NCBI RefSeq assembly: GCF_000381005.1
Contig: NZ_KB908384.1
Span: 26,863-90,862, forward strand
DNA: 64,000 nt
Direction: 5' to 3'
Origin: Selenomonas bovis DSM 23594
GTDB taxonomy: Bacteria; Bacillota; Negativicutes; Selenomonadales; Selenomonadaceae
Positions 40,611 to 48,597 of the stretch are shown piece after piece; the first letter of the stretch is position 1; every line of letters begins with the position of its first letter. The position numbers were made by a program, and so were the translations under genes. Under the pieces are notes generated by a model, which was given only the letters and a program-made list of their open reading frames with translations, searched no databases and was not told where the DNA came from.

Positions 40611-41642
40611 ATGGTTATCATCATGAATCCCGAAGCAACGGCAGAGAACATCAAGGCGGTCATCAGCACCATCGAGGACGCGGGCCTCGAGGCAAAGGTC
40701 ATGGACGGCGCGTCCCAGCGCATCGTCGGCGTCATCGGCGACAAGCGGAAGCTCGGCGATGTGACGTTCGAGGCGATGGACGGCGTGGAAAAGACGGTCG
40801 CGATCTCGAAGAGCTACAAGCTCGCGAGCCGCGAGTTCCATCCGCGCTCGAGCGTCGTCGATGTCGCGGGCGTGAAGATCGGCGACGGCACGCCGGTCGT
40901 GATGTCCGGCCCTTGCGCCGTCGAGTCGCGCGAGCAGCTTTTCGAGGCGGCGGATATCGTGAAAAAGGCGGGCGCGCAGTTCCTGCGCGGCGGCGCGTAC
41001 AAGCCGCGCACGAGCCCGTATTCGTTCCAGGGGCTCGAGGAGCAGGGGCTGAAGTTCCTCGCGGAGGCGCGCGAGCGCACGGGGCTCAAGGTCGTGACGG
41101 AGGTCACGACGGTCGAGGCGGTCGACCGCGTGGCGGCATACGCCGACATGCTGCAGATCGGCGCGCGCAACATGCAGAATTTCGGCCTGCTCAAGGCGGT
41201 CGGCAAGGCGGGCAAGCCGGTGCTCCTGAAGCGCGGCCTCGCGGCGACGATCGACGAGTGGCTCAACGCGGCGGAGTACATCATGAACGAGGGCAACCCC
41301 GACGTCGTGCTCTGCGAGCGCGGCATCCGCACCTATGAGACCTACACGCGCAATACGCTCGACCTCTCGGCCGTCGCGGCGGTCAAGCATCTCTCGCATC
41401 TGCCCATCATCGTCGATCCGAGCCACGGCACGGGCAAATGGCGCATGGTGCAGCCGATGGCGTACGCGGCGATCGCAGCGGGCGCGGACGGTCTCATGAT
41501 CGAGATGCACCCGAACCCGGCGAAGGCGCTCTCCGATGGCCCGCAGTCCCTCACGCCGGAGCACTTCGAGCGCGTGATGAACGGCGTGAAAAAGCTCGCC
41601 GCGTTCCTGCGCGAGGAGCAGATCGCACCGATGGAGCTCTGA
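40611..41642 (+). CDS. aroF: 3-deoxy-7-phosphoheptulonate synthase (AroF/AroA type I-beta)
   Basis: Condenses phosphoenolpyruvate and erythrose 4-phosphate, the first step of the shikimate pathway. The 343-residue protein has an N-terminal ferredoxin-like regulatory domain (about 1-70, MVIIMNPEATAENIKAVIST) and a TIM barrel with GPCAVES, RGGAYKPRTSPYSFQG, QIGARNMQNF, LKRG and DPSHGTG, including metal and substrate ligands. ATG 40,611 gives proper spacing to AGAGG; the ATG two codons earlier is too close. Its position after T-box-pheA links DAHP supply to phenylalanine demand. Confidence 0.96.
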   Translation: MVIIMNPEATAENIKAVISTIEDAGLEAKVMDGASQRIVGVIGDKRKLGDVTFEAMDGVEKTVAISKSYKLASREFHPRSSVVDVAGVKIGDGTPVVMSGPCAVESREQLFEAADIVKKAGAQFLRGGAYKPRTSPYSFQGLEEQGLKFLAEARERTGLKVVTEVTTVEAVDRVAAYADMLQIGARNMQNFGLLKAVGKAGKPVLLKRGLAATIDEWLNAAEYIMNEGNPDVVLCERGIRTYETYTRNTLDLSAVAAVKHLSHLPIIVDPSHGTGKWRMVQPMAYAAIAAGADGLMIEMHPNPAKALSDGPQSLTPEHFERVMNGVKKLAAFLREEQIAPMEL

Positions 41643-41728
41643 GGGGGATTGGCGACGAAAGGCGCATGCATTTCGTATCAATCTAAATGATATCCGTATC
41701 GACGGATTTCCCTTACAGATGATTTTTT

Positions 41729-41768
41729 GCTCTGCCGCCCGTAGTTTCAGGGATGGCAGGGCTTTTTT
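41729..41768 (+). terminator. Terminator after aroF
   Basis: Stem GCTCTGCC/GGCAGGGC followed by TTTTTT. An extended -10 (TGCTATACT, 41,770-41,778) just after it probably drives the next gene. Confidence 0.75.
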
Positions 41769-41863
41769 ATGCTATACTTAGGAAATATAGGATTCTCTTT
41801 TAGAGTGGGAGATATGTCAGATGTGCCAGGGAAAGGCGCATGGAAGGGAGAAAGGAAAGGGAT

Positions 41864-44731
41864 ATGGAAATCAAGGGGAGCAGCAGGTGGCTGGCGGTGC
41901 TCGTAGGCGCCGCGCTTTGCCTCGAGGCGGCGGGGACGGTGCAGGCCAGCCGTCCCGTCCTGCGCGTCGGCATCCATGATGCGGGGCCGGATATCGGCGT
42001 AGCGGATGGGGCGGGCGCTTATCACAGCATCAATACGGACTACATGCAGATCCTCGCGAGTTACGCGGGCATGGACGTCGTCTTCGTCAGGGGGACGGCG
42101 CGCGAGTGCGAGGAGCGGCTCGCGCGCGGGGAGGTCGATGTCTTGCCTGGGCTGGTGCGGACGGAGGAGCGCGCCCGGACGATGGCGTTTTCCCATCTGC
42201 CGATGGGGCTCGGGTATACGACGCTTTATCTGCGCGGCGGGCAGGCGTCGCTTTACGACGCGCAGACGCCTCTTTTGCTCGGCACGCTCGCGAGCCGGTA
42301 CCAGAGCGGGCAGCTGCCGGAGCTCCTTTCTGGGCTGGGACGTCCGTATGAGACGGAGACGTTCCGGAATTTCCGCACGATGGAGAACGCGTATCAGGCG
42401 GGGAGGCTCGATGGCTATTTCGTCGCCAACCAGGTCATGGGCGAGCAGGATGCGGCGGCGGCGTTCGATGCGAATCTGCTGTATTTCGCCGTGCGCGCGG
42501 ATAACCGGGAGCTGCTCGCGCGGCTTGACCGTGCGGCGAGCGAGCTTGCGATCGTGCGGCCTATGCTGCTGGAGAAGCTCTACACGCTCTATCGTCGCCA
42601 GGATCTGGGCCGGGCGCTTTTGTTCGATCCTGCCGAGCGGCAGTTCCTCGCGGAGCATCAGACGCTGCGCGTCGTCTGCGTGGCGCGGGAGCGGCCCTAT
42701 GCGTATACGGGAGCGGACGGGCGGCTGCACGGCGCGCTCAAGCGCATTGTCTCCCGTCTGGAGCAGGATCTCGGCGTCAGCATTTCGGTGGAGACGCTGA
42801 CGGATTCTGAGGAGGCGTATGCGCGCGTCGTGCAGGGAGAGGCGGATATCTGCCTCAATATGACGTGGGAGCCCGGCTGGGCGGCGCGCAAGGGCATCGA
42901 CCAGACGGAGCCTTTCATGGAGTCTTATTATACGCACGTCGTGCGGCGCGGGAGCGAGGTGCCTGACGCGCCGCGCGTGGCCTGCCTCGACAGCCGCTTC
43001 GCGGATACGGTGCTCACGCGGCGGTTCGGCGGGGATAAGCTCTTGCGGGAGACATCGGATGCCGCCTGCCTCGCGGATGTGCGAAGCGGCAGGGCAGATA
43101 TTGCCTGCATCCGGCAGGAGGCGGCGCAGTATCAGACGATGCGGGGGGATTTCCCGGATCTCGTCTCGACGGAGGCGGTCGTCTACCGGAAGAATGTCGC
43201 GATGGGCGTGTCGCAGCAGGCCGATCCTGCGCTCCTGCATTTGCTTGACAAGGAGATCCGCTACATGGGGCCGGATGTGACGGAGGCGTATTTCGTGCAG
43301 CAGACGCAGCGGGCCATCAACGACCGGTCGGTTTTTTCGTATTTCTACAACTATCCGCTCCAGATCTTCGGCGGCGTGCTGGCGGTCTTCCTGCTCGGGG
43401 CGGCGGCGTTCTGGCGCTACCGGCGGCAGCGGCGCAGGAACGAGCAGCGGCTGCAGGGCATTCTCGACAATGACCGTTATACGGGGCTGCATAATGTCAC
43501 ATGGCTCGAGCAGACGGGCGATGCGCTCGTCAAGGCGCGCGGCGAGGAGGCGGCGCGCATGGCGGCGGTCGTCATCAAGGTCGTGCAGCCGAGCGTCATC
43601 ACGGCGACGTATGGCAGGGAGGCGCTCGTCACGCTGTTCAAGCGTCTCGGAGAGCGGCTGACGGGAGAGTCGTGGGCCGCGCTCGTGGCGACGCGCACGA
43701 ACGCGGCGGGTGCAGCCTGCCTCACGCATCCCGTGGAGCGTGAGGATCTGCAGGTGGCGCTGCGGCGGATCCTCGCGGACAGCGAGTATCTGCAGGTCGG
43801 ACACATGCTCGTGCGCATCCCGCTCGAGGCGGGCGTCTGCTATCTCGGCGCGCCGCCGATGGATCTCAATACGGCCATCAACAACGCGGGGCTGGCGGCG
43901 CAGGAGGCGCAGCCGCTGTGCTTCTTCAACAGCGCGCTGCAGCGCGACACGCTGCTGCGGAGCCGCATGGAGAGCCTGCAGCAGCGGGCGCTCGAGCGGC
44001 GCGAGTTCCATATCTGGTATCAGCCGAAGTACGATCTCGTGACGCGGAAATGCGTCGGCGCGGAGGCGCTCGTGCGCTGGCAGAGCGCGGAGCTCGGCTT
44101 CCTGCCGCCGGGGAAATTCATCAGTCTCTTCGAGAGCAATGGCTTCATCACGCAGCTCGATTTCTATAATCTCGAGCATGTCATGCAGTTCCAGCGGGAC
44201 TGCAAGGCGAAGGGGCTGCCGGTCGTGCCCATCTCCGTGAACCAGTCGCGGCTGCACATGCGCGAGAAGGGATATCTGCACCACATGCGCGCGCTCGTGG
44301 ACCGCTATACGACGGAGGGCATCGAGCTTGAGCTTACGGAGACGGCGTTCGACTTCGGCAGCGAGGCCATCCGGGAGCATTCGCTCGCCGTCGTGACGGC
44401 GCTGCACGCGCTGGGCTTCGCGATCGATATGGACGACTTCGGCAGCGGCTACTCGGATCTCTCGTTGCTCAACCAGCTGCCGCTCGATGTCATGAAGATC
44501 GACCGCTCGCTGCTGCTCGCCTCGGAGGAATCCGAGCGCATGCGCGTCGTGCTCAAGATGATGATCGACCTCGGCCACTCGCTCGGCATGCGCGTCATCT
44601 GCGAGGGCATCGAGACGGAGGAGCAGGAGGAACTGCTCCGGAACTGCGGCTGTGAGTACGGCCAGGGATTCCTCTACGGGCGGCCGATGCAGCGCGCCGA
44701 TTTCGAGGCGTTCCTGCGCGCGCACGCCTGA
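41864..44731 (+). CDS. Membrane-bound c-di-GMP phosphodiesterase: two solute-binding domains, degenerate GGDEF, EAL
   Basis: A 955-residue receptor. A signal peptide (residues 8-30) leads to two tandem periplasmic solute-binding (SBP_bac_3-like) domains, about 35-255 and 270-490, as in BvgS-type sensors. One membrane helix (IFGGVLAVFLLGAAAFW, near 508) leads to a GGDEF-like region (about 545-700) that lacks the GGDEF motif. The EAL domain (about 715-950) has its catalytic residues: GAEALVRW, VPISVNQSRL, ELELTETAFD, DDFGSGYSDL, KIDRSLL, CEGIETEEQ. It should hydrolyse c-di-GMP in response to an extracytoplasmic ligand such as an amino acid. ATG 41,864 follows AAAGGAAAGG. Confidence 0.92.
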   Translation: MEIKGSSRWLAVLVGAALCLEAAGTVQASRPVLRVGIHDAGPDIGVADGAGAYHSINTDYMQILASYAGMDVVFVRGTARECEERLARGEVDVLPGLVRTEERARTMAFSHLPMGLGYTTLYLRGGQASLYDAQTPLLLGTLASRYQSGQLPELLSGLGRPYETETFRNFRTMENAYQAGRLDGYFVANQVMGEQDAAAAFDANLLYFAVRADNRELLARLDRAASELAIVRPMLLEKLYTLYRRQDLGRALLFDPAERQFLAEHQTLRVVCVARERPYAYTGADGRLHGALKRIVSRLEQDLGVSISVETLTDSEEAYARVVQGEADICLNMTWEPGWAARKGIDQTEPFMESYYTHVVRRGSEVPDAPRVACLDSRFADTVLTRRFGGDKLLRETSDAACLADVRSGRADIACIRQEAAQYQTMRGDFPDLVSTEAVVYRKNVAMGVSQQADPALLHLLDKEIRYMGPDVTEAYFVQQTQRAINDRSVFSYFYNYPLQIFGGVLAVFLLGAAAFWRYRRQRRRNEQRLQGILDNDRYTGLHNVTWLEQTGDALVKARGEEAARMAAVVIKVVQPSVITATYGREALVTLFKRLGERLTGESWAALVATRTNAAGAACLTHPVEREDLQVALRRILADSEYLQVGHMLVRIPLEAGVCYLGAPPMDLNTAINNAGLAAQEAQPLCFFNSALQRDTLLRSRMESLQQRALERREFHIWYQPKYDLVTRKCVGAEALVRWQSAELGFLPPGKFISLFESNGFITQLDFYNLEHVMQFQRDCKAKGLPVVPISVNQSRLHMREKGYLHHMRALVDRYTTEGIELELTETAFDFGSEAIREHSLAVVTALHALGFAIDMDDFGSGYSDLSLLNQLPLDVMKIDRSLLLASEESERMRVVLKMMIDLGHSLGMRVICEGIETEEQEELLRNCGCEYGQGFLYGRPMQRADFEAFLRAHA

Positions 44732-44762
44732 GCACGAGGATGATGGACAGAATATATTTTGC

Positions 44763-44802
44763 GGGCGGCTTTGTCTCTTTCGGAGAGGCAGAGCCGCCCG
44801 CT
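44763..44802 (+). other. Hairpin after the EAL gene
   Basis: GCGGGCGGCT and AGCCGCCCGC form a 10-base stem with a ~20-base loop but no T-tract, so terminator function is uncertain. A TATAAT at 44,809-44,814 follows. Confidence 0.45.
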
Positions 44803-44896
44803 CTATGATATAATGGAGGCAGAGGAGGCGATGCAGGTGCGAGATACGATGCTCGTTATGGGGATCTCACGAGGCGCATCGTCCGCATCACGGACG

Positions 44897-44930
44897 ATAG
44901 GAATCACTGATTCATTCAGCGTTTCCCTAG
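44897..44930 (-). repeat. Dispersed palindromic repeat, copy 10
   Basis: TAGGAATCACTGATTCATTC then AGCGTTTCCCTAG. It is the inverse of copy 7, differing at only a few positions. It lies in the 288-base gap before yybS, which also holds TATAAT at 44,980-44,985 with an extended TGC. Confidence 0.75.
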
Positions 44931-45019
44931 AATCCTTTTCCCTAGTACCTGCTTTCAAGACAGCGGAGATACTTTCTGCTATAATAGGGCATGGTTTCGA
45001 TTACGGAAAGGGTGAAGAC

Positions 45020-45985
45020 ATGATTTCCCATCGATTGACCCCGTTGACGGAGAGCGGCATCCTCGCCGCTCTTTCTGTCGTTCTGGGGCTCATGGCGGTA
45101 TTTTTGCCTGTCCTCGGCATCGTCGCCGTGTTCCTCTGGGCGCTGCCGCTGCTCGTGCTCGTGGTGCGTCAGGGCGTGCGGTTCGGCGTGGCGGCGGCGG
45201 TGGCCGCGTCCGCGGTGCTGTCGCTCTTTGCGGGGCCGCTTCTCTCGCTGCGCCTGTGCGTGGCGTTCGCGCCCGTCGGGCTTGTGCTCGGCTGGGGCAT
45301 CGGCCGCGGCTGGGGCGGCGTGCGCACATTCCTCGCTGGGCTCGCGGCGTCCGTCGTGAGCAAGCTTCTCGCGTTCCTGCTGCTCTTTTTCCTCATGGGC
45401 ATCGACCCGTGGCAGGCACAGCTCGACGGTCTCACGCAGGCGTTTTCGACGACGCTCTCGATGTATGAGGATATGGGGATCGATGCCGCGGCAGTCGCGC
45501 AGTCGCGCGGCGAGATCGAGGCGGCGCTCACGATGATCGGGAAGCTCGCGCCGCTCGTCGTGCTCATCATGGGGCTTTCCGATACCGTCGTGCTCTTCCT
45601 GCTCGGCGGGCGTATCCTCAGGCGCCTGGGGAGCGCGGCGCCGCAGCTGCCGCCGTTTGGCGCATGGCGGCTGCCGGTCGGCTTTCTCTATCTTTTCGGC
45701 TTCTCGCTCGTCGGCCTCTACTGGGGCGGCACGCGTGAGCTGCCGGCTGTCTACACGGCAGCGCTCAACGCGAATATGGCGGCGATGCTCGCGGGCGGCA
45801 TCCAGGGACTTTCGCTCCTCTCGGTGCTGCTCGGCCATTTCCGCCTGGGCAGGGGTGTGCGCATCCTCATCTATGTTTTCGTGCTGTTCAACGGGCTGCT
45901 GCTCCAGATCGTAGCCTTTACGGGGCTCATTGATATGTTCTTTGATTATCGCAAGCGATTTGCCGGCAGGACCGGCGGGAGGTGA
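45020..45985 (+). CDS. yybS: YybS-family (DUF2232) membrane protein
   Basis: A 321-residue protein with about eight membrane segments. Family members are found in Firmicutes directly upstream of gdpP and rplI, exactly as here; the function is unknown. The GLVLGWGIGRGWG and VLIMGLSDTVVLFLLGGRIL segments fit the family. ATG 45,020 has GGAAAGGGTGAAG upstream; a longer frame from 44,759 runs back through the repeat and hairpin and is rejected. gdpP begins five bases after the stop. Confidence 0.88.
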   Translation: MISHRLTPLTESGILAALSVVLGLMAVFLPVLGIVAVFLWALPLLVLVVRQGVRFGVAAAVAASAVLSLFAGPLLSLRLCVAFAPVGLVLGWGIGRGWGGVRTFLAGLAASVVSKLLAFLLLFFLMGIDPWQAQLDGLTQAFSTTLSMYEDMGIDAAAVAQSRGEIEAALTMIGKLAPLVVLIMGLSDTVVLFLLGGRILRRLGSAAPQLPPFGAWRLPVGFLYLFGFSLVGLYWGGTRELPAVYTAALNANMAAMLAGGIQGLSLLSVLLGHFRLGRGVRILIYVFVLFNGLLLQIVAFTGLIDMFFDYRKRFAGRTGGR

Positions 45986-45989
45986 GCCG

Positions 45990-47999
45990 ATGCCTCGCAA
46001 TCTTTCGGCGTGGGTGGACCTGACGCTGCATCTTTTCATCATGCTGCTGCTCATCGGCCTGCTCTCGTTCTACAATTCCTTCCTCGCGCTCACGGCGTTC
46101 GTTGTCTGGGTGTGCCTCGCGCTCTTCGCGAAGGAGCGCTGCCTCGACCGCTCGCGGCGGTTCGAGCGCTACTGCAAGAGCGTCATCGCCAATGTCAACG
46201 AGCTCATGAACTACGCGATGGAGCGTCTGCCGCAGGCGATCTTCGTCGTCGACGCGGAGGGCCGCATCCAGTGGGCGAATAGCCAGGCGGAGGGGTTCCT
46301 CGGCGCAGCCCCGGAACAGGACGCCGACCTCAAGGACTATTGGCCGAGCATCATCCTCGAGCCGGTCTGGGGCACGGAGGGCGAGTATGTCTTCGCCCAT
46401 GAGGACAAATACTATCAGGTGAAATACCGCCCCGTGAAGTTCGCCGTGCACCAGCCGGAGTACATGGTGCTCTTCGTCGAGGACGTCACGGGCGTCGCGC
46501 GGCTCAAGACGGAGTATCAGGAGAGCCGCACGGTGCTCTGCTACATCCAGATCGACAACTACGATGAGGTCATGCAGCGCCAGTCCGAGGCGGAGCGCAC
46601 GAGCCTCCTGCTCGCGGTGAACCAGGCGCTCGACAACTGGCTCAAGAACCTCGGCGGCTTCATGCGGCGCGTGTCCGACGACCTCTACATCGCCGTGCTC
46701 GAGCGCCGTGCGCTCGACAAGGCGATGGCGGAGAAGTTCGACGTGCTCGACAAGGTGCGCCAGCTCCAGAACACGAACCGCCTGCCCGTGACGCTCTCGA
46801 TGGGCGTCGCGGTCGCGGAGGCGCAGTCGATGGCGGAGCTCGGCCGCCAGGCGCAGGCGGGGCTCGACCTCGCGCTCGGCCGCGGCGGCGACCAGGTAGC
46901 CGTCGCTCTCGGTGGCAAGACGCAGTTCTTCGGCGGCCGCGCGAAGGCGGTCGAGAAGCATACGCGCGTCAAGGCGCGCGTCGTCGCGCATGCCGTGCGC
47001 GAGATCATGGAGGGCGCGGACGCCGTCTATGTCATGGGTCATCACAACGAGGACTTCGACAGCTTCGGCGCGGCGATGGGCGTCGCGCTCATGGCGCGGT
47101 CGCTCGGCAAGAAGACGCACATCATCCTCTCCGAGATGAACGCGGGCATCGACAAGTTCGAGGAGCTGCTCAAGGGCAAGGAGGAGTACGAGGGCCTCTT
47201 CGTCCACGCGGAGGATGTCACGACGCTCGACGCGCTGAATCCCGCGCTCTTCGTCGTCGATACGCACATCCCGCACCTCGTCGCCGATCCGACGCTTTTA
47301 GAGCGCGTACAGCAGGTCGTCGTCATCGACCACCACCGGCGCAGCGAGAGCTTCATCAAGAACCCGCTGCTCGTCTACATCGAGCCTGCGTCGAGCTCGA
47401 CGAGCGAGCTCGTCACGGAGCTTTTGATGTACTTCAGCGACGATATGAAGCTCACGCGCCTCGTCGCGACGGCGCTCTACTCGGGCATCGTCGTCGATAC
47501 GAAGAACTTCGCCGTGCAGACGGGCGTGCGCACGTTCGACGCGGCGGCCTACCTGCGCAGGAGCGGCGCCGATCCCGTCGTCGTGCGCCACCTCTTCCGC
47601 TCGGACTACGAGACGACGGTGGCGCTCGCGCGCGCGGAGGCGCACTCTGTGCTCTACGCGGGCGGACTCATCGGGACGTCGATCCCGGGGCCGCTCGCGA
47701 ACGCCCAGGTCATCGCGGCGCAGACGGCGGACTCGCTGCTGCGCATCGAGGGCGTGCGCATGAGCATCGTCGTCTTCGCGCTCAGCGAGGACACGGTCGG
47801 CATCTCGGCCCGCTCGACGGGCGAGCTCAACGTGCAGGTCATCATGGAGGCCTTCGGCGGCGGCGGCCATCAGAACGTCGCGGGCGCCCAGCTCAAGGGA
47901 CGCAGCGTCGAGGACGTGCTCGCGGAGGCCATAGAGAAGAGTAAAAACTATATCGAGGAGTTTGATTCAGATGAAAGTGATACTTCAGCAGGACGTTAA
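45990..47999 (+). CDS. gdpP: Cyclic-di-AMP phosphodiesterase GdpP
   Basis: A 669-residue membrane enzyme that hydrolyses c-di-AMP to pApA. Two N-terminal membrane helices (about 8-50), a PAS-like domain (about 75-165), a modified GGDEF domain (about 175-300) without a canonical GGDEF, and a DHH/DHHA1 phosphodiesterase domain (about 335-655). DHH-type motifs read MGHHNEDFDSFGAAM, VVDTHIP, IDHHRR and GIVVDTKNF, with the C-terminal GGGGHQNVAGAQL. The motif I His-His-Asn-Glu-Asp variant should still bind metal. GGGAGGTGAG precedes ATG 45,990. Its 3' end overlaps rplI by 29 bases. Confidence 0.96.
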   Translation: MPRNLSAWVDLTLHLFIMLLLIGLLSFYNSFLALTAFVVWVCLALFAKERCLDRSRRFERYCKSVIANVNELMNYAMERLPQAIFVVDAEGRIQWANSQAEGFLGAAPEQDADLKDYWPSIILEPVWGTEGEYVFAHEDKYYQVKYRPVKFAVHQPEYMVLFVEDVTGVARLKTEYQESRTVLCYIQIDNYDEVMQRQSEAERTSLLLAVNQALDNWLKNLGGFMRRVSDDLYIAVLERRALDKAMAEKFDVLDKVRQLQNTNRLPVTLSMGVAVAEAQSMAELGRQAQAGLDLALGRGGDQVAVALGGKTQFFGGRAKAVEKHTRVKARVVAHAVREIMEGADAVYVMGHHNEDFDSFGAAMGVALMARSLGKKTHIILSEMNAGIDKFEELLKGKEEYEGLFVHAEDVTTLDALNPALFVVDTHIPHLVADPTLLERVQQVVVIDHHRRSESFIKNPLLVYIEPASSSTSELVTELLMYFSDDMKLTRLVATALYSGIVVDTKNFAVQTGVRTFDAAAYLRRSGADPVVVRHLFRSDYETTVALARAEAHSVLYAGGLIGTSIPGPLANAQVIAAQTADSLLRIEGVRMSIVVFALSEDTVGISARSTGELNVQVIMEAFGGGGHQNVAGAQLKGRSVEDVLAEAIEKSKNYIEEFDSDESDTSAGR

Positions 48000-48414
48000 G
48001 AAACTTGGTCAGAAAGGCGACATCGTCGAGGTCTCGGAGGGCTACGGCCGCAATTTCCTGCTGCCGCGCAAGGCAGCCATCCTCGCGACGGCGGAGAACC
48101 TCAACGTCGCGAACGCGAAAAAGGGCTCGAAGGAGCGCAAGGACGCGATGGCGGCCGACGAGGCGAAGCTCATGGCGAAGCAGCTCGAAAAGGTCGAGGT
48201 GACGATCCCCGTGCAGATCGGCGAGGGCGGCAAGCTCTTCGGCTCCGTCACGGGCAAAGACGTCGCGGCCGCGCTCAAAAAGCAGGGCATCGACATCGAC
48301 AAGCGCAAGATCGCCATCAAGGGCGAGGTCACGGGCGAAGGCCTCTACGAGGCCGTCATCAAGGTGCACCCGTCCGTCACGAGCACCATCAAGGTCAAGG
48401 TCACGGCGAAGTAA
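47971..48414 (+). CDS. rplI: 50S ribosomal protein L9
   Basis: A 147-residue ribosomal protein. The N-terminal 23S rRNA-binding domain starts MKVILQQDVKKLGQKGDIVE with the GYGRNFLLPRKAA signature, followed by the long connecting helix and the C-terminal domain. ATG 47,971 is preferred over the ATG three codons earlier because of CGAGGAG spacing and family start. It begins inside gdpP, so translation is coupled. Confidence 0.97.
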   Translation: MKVILQQDVKKLGQKGDIVEVSEGYGRNFLLPRKAAILATAENLNVANAKKGSKERKDAMAADEAKLMAKQLEKVEVTIPVQIGEGGKLFGSVTGKDVAAALKKQGIDIDKRKIAIKGEVTGEGLYEAVIKVHPSVTSTIKVKVTAK

Positions 48415-48597
48415 ATACGGTCCCCTTGGTGATGCGTCGTTATCCGGCACGTGCCGCGGATGATGGCGCACAGGAACCTTCTCCTCAGGCGCGGCCTGCC
48501 AGTGGCAGCCCTGGGGGAAGGGACCGCGAAGCGGTGGAAGAGGTGTGGCACGGCAGGGGCGCATGCCCTTCAGGAAAGAACGACAGCAAGGATAACT
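48415..48597 (+). other. Gap between rplI and lonC with degenerate intergenic repeat
   Basis: No gene. CTCCTCAGGCGCGGCCTGCC and CTGGGGGAAGGGACCGCGAA then GCGGTGGAAGAGG resemble the GGGGGAAGG...GCGAAGCGG intergenic repeats also seen near 31,060 and 63,850. No clear terminator, so lonC may be read from the yybS promoter. Confidence 0.4.

Noticed and set aside
41747..44725. 992-codon minus-strand frame across the EAL gene
   Set aside because: Shadow frame; the sense strand has intact EAL motifs, signal peptide and ribosome site.
44759..45019. N-terminal extension of YybS from 44,759
   Set aside because: It runs through a hairpin, a TATAAT box and a dispersed repeat; ATG 45,020 has the ribosome site and family start.
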